Source: Hyphomicrobiales bacterium (GTDB taxonomy: Bacteria; Pseudomonadota; Alphaproteobacteria; Rhizobiales; Rhizobiaceae). From it: 64,000 bases of DNA. Positions 8,561 to 15,583 of this stretch are shown here, piece after piece. The notes under the pieces were generated by a model, which saw only the letters and a program-made list of their open reading frames with translations, was not told where the DNA came from and searched no databases. Both the position numbers and the translations under genes were made by a program. Position 1 is the stretch's first letter; the number at the start of each line of letters is the position of its first letter. The stretch lies in NCBI GenBank assembly GCA_900469475.1, contig UBXG01000013.1, positions 1 to 64,000 of the forward strand, given 5' to 3'.

Positions 8561-9127
8561 ATGATGCAGCGACTGGCTTTCACATCGGCCTATCACATAT
8601 CGGCGGCGCGTGCGGCGAGCGAACTCAAGACGAAGACATTGCTGCGCGCCCTGGTCAGCCGGCTTCGCATCGTCTTCTCCGGAAGCGGCGGTGAGCTGTC
8701 AGCCACTTTCGTCGGCGGAGCAGGCCCACATGTCCTCATTTGCGATCAGGCCGCCGAGGCCGTGGCCCGCGTCACCATCGATGCGGAGACGGGTCTCTAT
8801 GTCTTGTGTGAACTCGGCGGTCATGCCGATGATGTCGTCATCGTGACCGCAAGTGAAAATCGATTGCTCGAGGAGATTGCTCTCCATCTTGGCGATGGCC
8901 AATCACTGCACGAACCTGTGGATGCCGCCGTCAAAACACTGGTGGGCCAGACGATGGAGGATGTCGAGCGCAAGCTCATTCTCCAGACTTTGCAGCATTG
9001 CGGCGGAGATCCCACTCACACGGCGTTCATGCTTGGCATGCCGCTCGTCACCCTTTGTAACAAGCTGGCGGTCTACTTCGCGGATCCTGCCGGCGAACTG
9101 CCGCAGTCTGCTGCGGATACGAGATAG
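8561..9127 (+). CDS. Orphan Fis-type HTH protein (NtrC-like C-terminus without receiver or AAA+ domain)
   Basis: The C-terminal 50 residues of this 188-residue protein look like the Fis/HTH_8 DNA-binding domain of NtrC-family activators: VGQTMEDVERKLILQTL, HCGGDPTHTAFMLG and TLCNKL. The receiver and sigma54-activating AAA+ domains found in NtrC are absent. The first ~130 residues match nothing I recognise; they contain alternating strands (HVLICDQAAEAVARVTID, GLYVLCELGG) that could be a small alpha/beta ligand or dimerisation domain. The same frame stays open upstream, but the ATG at 8561 avoids overlap with the EAL gene. Without AAA+ it cannot remodel sigma54 polymerase, so it may be a DNA-bending or competing regulator. 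Confidence 0.66.
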   Translation: MMQRLAFTSAYHISAARAASELKTKTLLRALVSRLRIVFSGSGGELSATFVGGAGPHVLICDQAAEAVARVTIDAETGLYVLCELGGHADDVVIVTASENRLLEEIALHLGDGQSLHEPVDAAVKTLVGQTMEDVERKLILQTLQHCGGDPTHTAFMLGMPLVTLCNKLAVYFADPAGELPQSAADTR

Positions 9128-9318
9128 GAGGCGAAAGCTACTGGCTGTAATTGCGTACGCATTTGATGCGGACGCATTGAGCCCCGGTTATCGAACCGGG
9201 ACAGCGCCCCGAAACAGGGCGCAAATCGAAACGGTGCGATGTCCGTCCGCGGGTATGGCACATGATGCAATTCGAGCGGGGCGGCGCACGAGGAACCAAT
9301 GAGATCCGGGAAAAGATC

Positions 9319-9762
9319 ATGGATTCTTTCGAGACAAAAACCCCCGCTCTGCCGAAGCCTTCCTTGTTCGATGGCTGCGTGAAGATCGTTTCGGCCTATG
9401 TCAGCCATAATGCCGTTCCCATCCACAGCCTTCCCAGGCTGATCAAGGACATTCATGAGGTGTTGCTAACATTGGATGGGTCGGCTTCCATCGTCGAGCG
9501 CGCCAATCTGGTGCCGGCTGTGGATTTGAAGAAATCGGTGACGAACGACTACATCGTCTGCCTCGAAGACGGCAAACGCTTCAAGACGCTGAAGCGTCAT
9601 TTGCGCGTGCATTATGGCATGACGCCCGAGGAATACAGGCAGAAATGGGGGCTTGCTCCCAACTACCCGATGGTGGCGCAGAATTATGCCAATCGTCGTT
9701 CGGAGCTTGCCAAGATTTCCGGCCTCGGTGCGAACGGCAACAAGAGGGAAACCGTCGACTGA
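9319..9762 (+). CDS. MucR/Ros family zinc-finger transcriptional regulator
   Basis: This 147-residue protein belongs to the Ros/MucR family, which controls exopolysaccharide, motility and virulence genes in alphaproteobacteria. The N-terminal half has the helical segment LFDGCVKIVSAYVSHNAVP used for oligomerisation. The C-terminal half carries the family block from VCLEDGKRFKTLKRHL to TPEEYRQKW. The metal-site pattern reads C-x2-D-x9-H-x3-H, with Asp in the second Cys position, a substitution known in several rhizobial homologues. I chose the ATG at 9319 because it gives the usual N-terminus; 9262 is an alternative. It is more likely a paralogue than the primary MucR. It may regulate the EAL/HTH genes just upstream. 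Confidence 0.87.
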   Translation: MDSFETKTPALPKPSLFDGCVKIVSAYVSHNAVPIHSLPRLIKDIHEVLLTLDGSASIVERANLVPAVDLKKSVTNDYIVCLEDGKRFKTLKRHLRVHYGMTPEEYRQKWGLAPNYPMVAQNYANRRSELAKISGLGANGNKRETVD

Positions 9763-9842
9763 GCAATTTCGGAACAGGCGTTTCGCACACGCTTGACCGG
9801 CGCTGCTTGTGTGCTCCGTGAGAATTCGTCCGCGCAATGCTG

Positions 9843-9873
9843 CAAACAAAATGGCGCCCTCGTCAGGGCGCCA
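9843..9873 (-). terminator. Rho-independent terminator of the pit gene
   Basis: A 9-bp stem (TGGCGCCCT/AGGGCGCCA) with a 4-nt loop is followed, reading the minus strand, by TTTTGTTTG. It lies 30 bases past the pit stop codon and probably also limits read-through from the MucR-type gene on the other strand. Confidence 0.75.
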
Positions 9874-9902
9874 CCGTCTTCAGGAATAATCTCTGCTGTC
9901 GA

Positions 9903-11510
9903 TCAGAAGACCTGGCGCAGCACGATGAACAGCACGAAGGCCAGTGTGATCGAAGCCGGCAGCGTCAGGATCCAGGCCATCAGCATGTTGCGCACCGTCG
10001 ACCATTGCAGGCCGGAACCGTTTGCCGCCATGGTGCCGGCGACGCCGGAGGACAGGACGTGCGTCGTCGATACCGGCAGGCCGAGATGGTCGGCGGCGCC
10101 GATGGTCAGCATGGCGACGACTTCGGCGGCAGCACCCTGGCCATAGGTCAGATGCGTCTTGCCGATCTTTTCGCCGACGGTCACGACGATGCGTTTCCAG
10201 CCGACCATGGTGCCGAGGCCGAGCGCCAGCGCCACGGCAACCTTCACCCAGAGCGGGATGAACTTGGTCGCGTGATCGACGGCGGCGTGATAGTTGGTCA
10301 CGGCCTTCAGGTCCTCGGCGCTCATCGGCAGCAGCTTCTGCTTGTCGATCAATTTCAGCGATTCACCGATCAGATAGATATCGTTACGAACGTTGCCGAC
10401 GAGCCCGTTCGGCAGCTTCTCGACGCTTGGATAGGCCGCGATCTCAGCACTCGTGGCATGAATATATGCTTGAAGAGCCGGTGTCGTCGCGTCCGTCCAG
10501 GTCTTGGTCTTTACGGCGCTGCTGACGGTGGCCTTCGGATCGGCCGGTGCGGCAACGCCCGGCTTCACATATTTGCCGAGTACCGTCTCGACTTGCGTCG
10601 AGGCAGTTTTGTAAGCTTCGAGATAGTTCACGTCGGGCGTCTTATTCAACGCGAAGGCGGTCGGTACGAGGCCGATGAGGATGAGCATGATCAGACCCAT
10701 GCCCTTCTGGCCGTCATTCGAGCCGTGGGCGAAGCTCACGCCGGTGCAGGTGAAAATCAGCAGGCCGCGGATCCAGAGCGGAGGCGGTGCATTGCCCTTC
10801 GGCGCTTCGTAGAGCTCCTTGTTGCGGATCAGCACCTTGGCGACCAGCAGCAATAGGGCGGCCATGGCAAAGCCGATGATCGGCGACAAGAGCAGCGACA
10901 TGCCGACGCTGCTTGCCTGCGACCAGTCGACACCGCTGGTGGCGGAGCCGGCGGGTGCCAGGAACTGGTTGGCGAGGCCGACGCCGATGATCGAGCCGAC
11001 AAGTGTATGTGAGCTCGAGGCCGGCAGGCCGAGATACCAGGTGCCAAGATTCCAGATGATGGCGGCAGTCAACAGGGCGAAGACCATCGCGAGACCGGAG
11101 CCGGAGCCGACCTGCAGGATGAGCTCGACCGGCAGCAGCGCCAGGATGCCGAAGGCGACGGCGCCCGATGAGGTCAGAACGCCGAGGAAGTTGAAGAAGC
11201 CCGACCAGATGACGGCGAACTCCGCCGGCAGCGAGCGCGTGTAGATGACGGTGGCAACGGCGTTGGCAGTATCGTGGAAGCCGTTGACGAATTCGAAGCC
11301 GAGCGCGATCAGCAGCGCCAGCCCGAGCAATATCCACGGAACTGCGGCGGCCTCCGCAAGATCGCTGCCGAGAGCGTAGGCGACATAGACGAGACCGGCC
11401 AGGACGACGATGCCGAAGAGCGGCAGAAACCATTTTGCCGAGCTGCCTGCGCCATGAATTGGATGGTTGGCATTGCCACCCTCCGATGTGTTTGAAGCGA
11501 GGTCGACCAT
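9903..11510 (-). CDS. pit: Inorganic phosphate transporter, Pit family
   Basis: This 535-residue inner-membrane protein is a low-affinity, proton-coupled phosphate (or metal-phosphate) carrier. The two inverted halves show the PiT signature repeats: GFHDTANAVATV after the second hydrophobic segment, and HGSNDGQKGMG in the second half. A long hydrophilic insert of about 150 residues lies between the halves, as in other alphaproteobacterial Pit proteins. It begins with ATG at 11510 after an AAAGGAG site and ends in a strong terminator. The gene stands alone. In Sinorhizobium, Pit is used under phosphate excess and is repressed by PhoB. I did not find a clear Pho box in its upstream 239 bases. 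Confidence 0.9.
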   Translation of the reverse strand: MVDLASNTSEGGNANHPIHGAGSSAKWFLPLFGIVVLAGLVYVAYALGSDLAEAAAVPWILLGLALLIALGFEFVNGFHDTANAVATVIYTRSLPAEFAVIWSGFFNFLGVLTSSGAVAFGILALLPVELILQVGSGSGLAMVFALLTAAIIWNLGTWYLGLPASSSHTLVGSIIGVGLANQFLAPAGSATSGVDWSQASSVGMSLLLSPIIGFAMAALLLLVAKVLIRNKELYEAPKGNAPPPLWIRGLLIFTCTGVSFAHGSNDGQKGMGLIMLILIGLVPTAFALNKTPDVNYLEAYKTASTQVETVLGKYVKPGVAAPADPKATVSSAVKTKTWTDATTPALQAYIHATSAEIAAYPSVEKLPNGLVGNVRNDIYLIGESLKLIDKQKLLPMSAEDLKAVTNYHAAVDHATKFIPLWVKVAVALALGLGTMVGWKRIVVTVGEKIGKTHLTYGQGAAAEVVAMLTIGAADHLGLPVSTTHVLSSGVAGTMAANGSGLQWSTVRNMLMAWILTLPASITLAFVLFIVLRQVF

Positions 11511-11702
11511 CCCAAACTCCTTTATGGCAATTGATATCGTCGGTGTAAGCCTCCTTCATGAAACTCTCGTGACGCGGGAACAGGCTGCGGCGAACTGCAA
11601 ATGCGGGCAGTGCCTAGCCCGTTCAACTGCCGGCAGGTTCTCGGGCTGATCTTGATTTGCCTCCAAAAGGCCATTTTCGGTTCAGCCGGCGTTCATATCT
11701 TC

Positions 11703-11718
11703 GGGGGTTAAATCCCCC
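11703..11718 (+). other. Short hairpin in the leader of the GCRP-type gene
   Basis: GGGGG-TTAAAT-CCCCC forms a compact hairpin about 31 bases before the start codon of the small secreted protein. It could shape mRNA stability or translation. No run of T follows, so it is not a terminator. Confidence 0.35.
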
Positions 11719-11749
11719 ATGTAAGGGACTTGGATAGAGGGCCATTAAT

Positions 11750-12058
11750 ATGAGATCGTCCGTGATTGCCATTGCTGCCTTGTTCGGCAGCCTGGTTGTA
11801 TCTTCGGCAGAGGCAATGCCTATCCCGGCCGTTGGGCCAACGGCCTCAGTGCCGATTGTGAAAGTTGACTATGCCTGCGGTCGTGGCTGGCACCTGACGC
11901 GCTGGGGCGAATGCCGCCCCAATCGCTGGGGTCCGCCGCCCCGGCGCTGGGGTTACTACAGGCCGCCACCGCCGCCGCCATGGGGCTGGCACGGCCATCG
12001 CCATCATCGCGATGGCTGGGGCGATGGCCGCTGGCGCGATCGTCCGCACTACTGGTAA
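11750..12058 (+). CDS. Small secreted GCRP-type protein rich in Gly, Pro, Arg, His and Trp
   Basis: The 102-residue product has a signal peptide cleaved near SSAEA-MP, about residue 22. The mature chain contains CGRGWHLTRWGECRPN, the hallmark of the GCG_CRPN family found as small exported proteins in Rhizobiales. A proline stretch and a tail rich in His, Gly, Arg and Trp follow (WHGHRHHRDGWGDG). The two cysteines of the motif may form a disulfide in the periplasm. The His-rich tail could bind metal, but that is inference. A GAGGG site precedes the ATG. The gene is monocistronic, with a hairpin in its leader and a strong terminator just after it. Molecular role unknown. Confidence 0.82.
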   Translation: MRSSVIAIAALFGSLVVSSAEAMPIPAVGPTASVPIVKVDYACGRGWHLTRWGECRPNRWGPPPRRWGYYRPPPPPPWGWHGHRHHRDGWGDGRWRDRPHYW

Positions 12059-12067
12059 GATCAGAAG

Positions 12068-12094
12068 CACCGCCGCATCTTGCGGCGGTGTTTT
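12068..12094 (+). terminator. Rho-independent terminator after the GCRP-type gene
   Basis: CACCGCCGC and GCGGCGGTG pair around an ATCTT loop, followed by TTTTGTT. It begins ten bases past the stop codon. Confidence 0.82.
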
Positions 12095-12104
12095 GTTGAG
12101 GGCA

Positions 12105-12171
12105 GTTCCGATAAAAATGCGCAGCGGTTTTGCGTCCGGAATCGCGTAAAAACAAAAAGATAGAACGGTTT
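12105..12171 (+). repeat. Rhizobial intergenic palindromic repeat, copy 1
   Basis: The stretch contains GCAGCGGTTTTGCGTCCGGA and then GCGTAAAAACAAAAAGATAGA. The same motif recurs, diverged, at 32783-32848 and, inverted, at 31927-31990, with a fragment at 14603-14630. It abuts the stop codon of the minus-strand gene at 12172. Confidence 0.62.
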
Positions 12172-12792
12172 TTAAGGCTGAGCTTGCAGTCGTAACGCGC
12201 GCGCTCCGAGCCAGAGTCCCGCAAGAACGAGTAGGCTGGCCGACAAGATCACAGCAAGGCTTTTCATATGAAGCGCGATATCGGCAAGCTCCGGCCGGAT
12301 GAGATCGGCCGTATTGAAGCTCTCGCCGCTGAATTTGCACAGGACGAGCGAGAGATTGTTGCGCACGAGTGTCGCGTCGATATCGGAGACGAGATCGTCG
12401 ACCGATGCCCTCTCCACTTTCATGACGCGCATTTGCAGCAGCACCGCCTTCGCCGCGGCGAGGTAGGCGTGGGAGCATTCGTTGAACGGGCTTTCCTCGT
12501 CGCTGACGCTGCCCGGCATCAGGCCCCATAGGCAATAAGCGCGTTGGATCTGCGCAAAGTTCAAGAGACGGCGGAAGGTTTCGTCGGTATCCGATACGCT
12601 CTCGGCAAGCGAGATGATCCGCCCGTAATAGGGAGCGATCACTGCCATCTCGCCATGGGTAAGACTGGGAATCGGGATGCCAGCCTGGCTGCCGGAGGAA
12701 CCGCCATGCGCCGCAGCCGAAACCGGCCAGCCCGACAGCATGAGAAAGACTGCAAGCAGGATGGCACCTGGATGTCGCTGTGCCCCGCGCAT
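12172..12792 (-). CDS. Uncharacterised membrane-anchored periplasmic protein in the cobalt-transport unit
   Basis: I do not recognise this family. From the ATG at 12792 the product has about 206 residues. It has a signal-peptide-like segment ending near VSAAAHGG, then a polar, probably periplasmic domain with single cysteines in QRAYCLWG, FNECSH and LVLCKF. One transmembrane helix near the C-terminus (LAVILSASLLVLAGLWLGAR) leaves a short basic tail. The mature N-terminus AHGGSSGSQAG is small-residue-rich with a His. It starts 35 bases after the cbtA stop and is on the same strand, so it is probably expressed from the cobalamin-riboswitch transcript. This context suggests an accessory protein for cobalt or corrinoid uptake. 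That is inference. Confidence 0.7.
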   Translation of the reverse strand: MRGAQRHPGAILLAVFLMLSGWPVSAAAHGGSSGSQAGIPIPSLTHGEMAVIAPYYGRIISLAESVSDTDETFRRLLNFAQIQRAYCLWGLMPGSVSDEESPFNECSHAYLAAAKAVLLQMRVMKVERASVDDLVSDIDATLVRNNLSLVLCKFSGESFNTADLIRPELADIALHMKSLAVILSASLLVLAGLWLGARALRLQAQP

Positions 12793-12826
12793 GTTGCCAC
12801 GCGCGGGATGCGATCTACTTATCACG

Positions 12827-13567
12827 CTAGGCCCGGCGCAAGCTGGCATTGCGGTAGCGTGTCTGCGGCAGTTGGCGTTCCGCCCAAGCTCCGAAGGCAA
12901 GGCCGAGCGTCGTCCAGAGGATGGCGTGCATGCCGAGCGAGGTGATGCGAAAACGCCAGAGTACGACGGCCGAGAATTGCTCGGGCACTTCGTTGATCGA
13001 GGGAAGCAGATATTGGATCAGCGCGATGAAGACGATGTAGCCGATGCCGGCAATGATCGCACCGTTCCAGGAACCATATCGCGCCGCCAGCCTGCGTCCG
13101 AAGCCCACCGCGACGATCATGCCGACGATGGAGGCAACGATCATGATGAAGAACAGCTCTGTTCTCGCACCGATCGTCTCGGAATTGCCGACGGCCGGCG
13201 GGTTTGCCGGATACTTGATGTCGGGCACGAGCGAGATCGTCACGAAAGCGGCGAGCGCGAGCAGCGCCGCCGTGCCGCGCGCACCCAAGGGGCTGATGCG
13301 GCCGTAGACGAACGAGAAGACCAGCGCGAACAATCCGCCTATTGCGGTCGAAAAGATCACGCTGCCGGTGAAAAGGCCGATGCCCGCCTGCGTGGCGCGG
13401 CTGACGATTTCCGGTTCCGGCGCTTCGCCGGCTGCCTGCGCGGCCTTTTCTTCAAAACCGATGGCCCAGTCGACCAGCGGTTCGCCGAAGATGTGGGCGA
13501 ATGCAAAAACGAAAATACCGGCAAGGGCCCCGACGATCATGCCGCGGAGCAAAAGACGTCCAACCAT
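12827..13567 (-). CDS. cbtA: Cobalt transporter subunit CbtA
   Basis: CbtA is an integral membrane protein of the CbtAB system, which is predicted to import cobalt and is widely found under cobalamin riboswitches in alphaproteobacteria. The 246-residue product has about five to six hydrophobic segments, starting with LLLRGMIVGALAGIFVFAF. An acidic loop (GFEEKAAQAAGEAPEPE) typical of CbtA follows. It begins 12 bases after the cbtB stop, consistent with a single transcript. A third gene of unknown function follows after 35 bases. Transport of cobalt by this family rests on genomic context more than on biochemistry. Confidence 0.88.
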   Translation of the reverse strand: MVGRLLLRGMIVGALAGIFVFAFAHIFGEPLVDWAIGFEEKAAQAAGEAPEPEIVSRATQAGIGLFTGSVIFSTAIGGLFALVFSFVYGRISPLGARGTAALLALAAFVTISLVPDIKYPANPPAVGNSETIGARTELFFIMIVASIVGMIVAVGFGRRLAARYGSWNGAIIAGIGYIVFIALIQYLLPSINEVPEQFSAVVLWRFRITSLGMHAILWTTLGLAFGAWAERQLPQTRYRNASLRRA

Positions 13568-13579
13568 GTGCTTGACCCC

Positions 13580-13789
13580 TTAGTGGCAGGGGAAGCCGAG
13601 AAGGTGACGGGCGTCATGCACGAACTCGTGCACATACATGCCCGAGATGAGCGAGGTCGCGCCTTCTTCTGCGCCGATGAAATAGATCGCGAGCAGCATC
13701 AGAAGGCCGGCGAAAATGGCCCAGGGCAGGATTTGGCCGAGCGGGATCGGCTGCGGAACTGCGGATGGGGCGAAAGTGGTGTCGGACAT
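13580..13789 (-). CDS. cbtB: Cobalt transporter subunit CbtB
   Basis: CbtB is the small partner of CbtA. The 69-residue product has one transmembrane helix (LPWAIFAGLLMLLAIYFIG) and a C-terminal His-rich end, YVHEFVHDARHLLGFPCH, the conserved likely metal-binding motif of the family. I placed the start at the ATG at 13789, behind an AGGGAAA site. The frame continues upstream, but that part is the riboswitch. It is the first gene of the unit and is directly controlled by the cobalamin riboswitch in its leader, so it should be shut off when B12 is plentiful. Confidence 0.9.
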   Translation of the reverse strand: MSDTTFAPSAVPQPIPLGQILPWAIFAGLLMLLAIYFIGAEEGATSLISGMYVHEFVHDARHLLGFPCH

Positions 13790-13837
13790 TGTATTTCCCT
13801 CGTTAAGAAAAGCGCGTTCCATTTGCGGAAGGGTTTT

Positions 13838-13945
13838 TGCGGGAAGGGTCTGGCTCTCGAGGGCGAAGTTTCCGTCATCGATTACAGTGGCGCGACCGCG
13901 CCGGGATTCCACCGGCTTCCACACCCGCAAGTCCAAGTTTATAGC
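13838..13945 (-). promoter_or_regulatory. Cobalamin (B12) riboswitch upstream of cbtB
   Basis: Reading the minus strand, the leader shows the core landmarks of a cobalamin riboswitch in order: GGTGTGGAAGCCGGTGGAAT, a C/G-rich hairpin ending GCGCCACTGTAAT, and the B12 box AGCCAGACCC at 13846-13855. It ends about 50 bases before the cbtB start codon. It probably blocks ribosome access when cobalamin is bound; no classic terminator hairpin is visible between it and cbtB. Confidence 0.93.
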
Positions 13946-14032
13946 TATCTGCCAATATGATTGTCAATCAAGCGCCACAGCGATGCGAAATCGCGACAAG
14001 AGCGCGGCAGGGGATGGAAACAGAGGAATCTT

Positions 14033-14599
14033 ATGAAAACGCGTTTGAGCTGGATTTGTCATGGGGCGACGCGAGCCCATCGGAACGGCTGCTTTCCGGA
14101 TGACGAGCCCTTGGAGGCGAAGGCGGTTCAGCAGGCTCAATCCTTGTCCTTCGGGCTCGGGGCAATCGACCGGGTTTGGGCGAGCCCGGCTTTGCGTGCC
14201 CGCCAGACCGCCGCCGTCCTCGGCCTCGATGCTATCCCGGACGTCGCCCTGCGCGAATGCGATTATGGCGATTGGCGCGGGCAATCTCTTGCCGAATTGC
14301 ATGAAAGGGATGCGGATTCCCTGGCGCTCTGGATGACGGATACGTCGGTTGCGCCGCATGGGGGCGAAACCCTGTCGGCGGTCATGAAGCGTGTGGGCGA
14401 ATGGATGGGGAATCACATCGATGATACCGGCCACATCGTTGTCATCACCCATGCGAGCGTTATTCGTGCTGCTGTTCTGCAGGCCCTGCAGTCGCCGCCC
14501 GCAGCATTCTGGGCTGTTGATGTCGAGCCGTTCGGGATTGTCGAGATGACGAGCGACGGCCGACGCTGGCAGCTTCGTTTCCCGAAAATGACGATCTAA
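14033..14599 (+). CDS. Histidine phosphatase-superfamily protein with CHG in place of RHG
   Basis: This 188-residue protein has the phosphoglycerate-mutase/acid-phosphatase fold. Recognisable are the ASPALRARQTA motif, the acid segment RECDYGDWRGQ and the second catalytic His in VITHASVIRA. The nucleophile motif reads ICHGAT, so the usual Arg of RHG is Cys while the His is kept. That Arg normally binds phosphate, so activity may be altered or lost. A GAGGAAT site precedes the ATG at 14033. It diverges from the cobalamin-riboswitch unit, and CobC (alpha-ribazole phosphatase) belongs to this superfamily, so a corrinoid link is possible. The identity is not proven. Confidence 0.76.
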   Translation: MKTRLSWICHGATRAHRNGCFPDDEPLEAKAVQQAQSLSFGLGAIDRVWASPALRARQTAAVLGLDAIPDVALRECDYGDWRGQSLAELHERDADSLALWMTDTSVAPHGGETLSAVMKRVGEWMGNHIDDTGHIVVITHASVIRAAVLQALQSPPAAFWAVDVEPFGIVEMTSDGRRWQLRFPKMTI

Positions 14600-14602
14600 G
14601 GC

Positions 14603-14630
14603 CAATTCCAGCAAAAATGCGACGCTTCAG
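14603..14630 (+). repeat. Fragment of the rhizobial intergenic repeat, copy 2
   Basis: CAATTCCAGCAAAAATGCGA matches the left half of the repeat at 32783-32848. It lies in the 34-base gap between two convergent genes and may help end transcription there. Confidence 0.4.
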
Positions 14631-14633
14631 TCC

Positions 14634-15398
14634 TCAGTGAGCCGCTTTTGCCCGCTGCCTCTCGAAATAGACGAGATAGACGGCCAGCCCCAATGTCATG
14701 GCAGCCAGTCCATACCAGGTGATGGCATAGACGAGATGGCTGTTGTGGAAGGTAATCTGCGTTAGCCCGCCCACGGGCAATCCGCCGGGATTTTTCGCAT
14801 CGTCAGCATCGATGAAGTAGGGCGCTACATTCTGCAGCCCCCGAGCCTCGGCGATGGCTGTCACGTCGCGTGAATACCAGCGCTCCTCCGCCGGCACGTT
14901 CGAACGCAGCAGCGTGCCTTTTGGCTCGCTGATACGCAGCAGGCCGGTCACCGTAGTCTCCCCGGAAAGCTCGCCTTCGGCGCGCGTCGTCGGATTGCGC
15001 TTCTCTGTGGGAACGAAGCCGCGGTTGACGATGATGATCGTGCCGTCTGCAAGCTTCAGCGGCGTCAGCACCCAATAGCCCGCACCGAGCACAGTCGAGG
15101 CATAGACTTGCGCTTGCCTGTCGTTGAGGAAACTGCCGCTTGCCTGGACATGCTTGTATTCGGAGTTTTCGGCCGTGATATCCGCCCATTGCGCCGGGCC
15201 GGGTGCCTGAACCGCCGGCGCATGCACGCGCGCATCGACCCTGGCGATCAGATCCAGCTTCCAGTGCAGCCGCTTCACCTGCCAGGTGCCGAGGCCGATG
15301 AGAAGGGCGGTCAGGAGCAGAAGCAGCGACACCCAGATGATAAGGTTAAGCGTCGAGCGCGGCTTGCCCTGAGATGTGCTCGAGGAAATATCGGTCAT
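14634..15398 (-). CDS. SURF1 family cytochrome oxidase assembly protein
   Basis: SURF1 proteins help assemble heme-copper oxidases, probably by handling heme a or o during insertion into subunit I. The 254-residue product has the standard layout: an N-terminal transmembrane helix (LIIWVSLLLLLTALLIGLG) followed by TWQVKRLHWKLDLI, a periplasmic domain with the NRGFVP strand, and a C-terminal transmembrane helix ending in VYFERQR. The ATG at 15398 is preferred over upstream codons because the resulting N-terminus is the usual short one. It follows cyoD on the same strand after 185 bases and a strong hairpin, so it is likely a dedicated chaperone for the Cyo oxidase. Confidence 0.9.
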   Translation of the reverse strand: MTDISSSTSQGKPRSTLNLIIWVSLLLLLTALLIGLGTWQVKRLHWKLDLIARVDARVHAPAVQAPGPAQWADITAENSEYKHVQASGSFLNDRQAQVYASTVLGAGYWVLTPLKLADGTIIIVNRGFVPTEKRNPTTRAEGELSGETTVTGLLRISEPKGTLLRSNVPAEERWYSRDVTAIAEARGLQNVAPYFIDADDAKNPGGLPVGGLTQITFHNSHLVYAITWYGLAAMTLGLAVYLVYFERQRAKAAH

Positions 15399-15549
15399 GG
15401 CGCAGGTCTCCGGGGACGCGCTGACGCATGATTTCGGGCGGTTCAATACTCTTCGCTGAAGCTCATGCGCGGTCGGGAAGATTTGGCTGCGGCTTCCGGC
15501 ATTTCAAGCATGCACTGCGCAGCATCCGGCGGATTTCACGCCGGAAGAG

Positions 15550-15575
15550 GGCGGGCCTTCGTTCGAAGGCCCGCC
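15550..15575 (-). other. Strong hairpin between cyoD and the SURF1 gene
   Basis: An 11-bp perfect stem (GGCGGGCCTTC/GAAGGCCCGCC) with a 4-nt loop lies just after the cyoD stop. On the minus strand no T-run follows, so it probably protects the cyo mRNA end or lowers read-through rather than stopping transcription outright. Confidence 0.5.
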
Positions 15576-15583
15576 GCTCGAAT

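Noticed and set aside
12677..13960. Long plus-strand open frame of over 400 codons
   Set aside because: It lies opposite cbtA/cbtB and the riboswitch, and its product is a low-complexity Arg/Asp/Glu string typical of antisense reading in GC-rich DNA.
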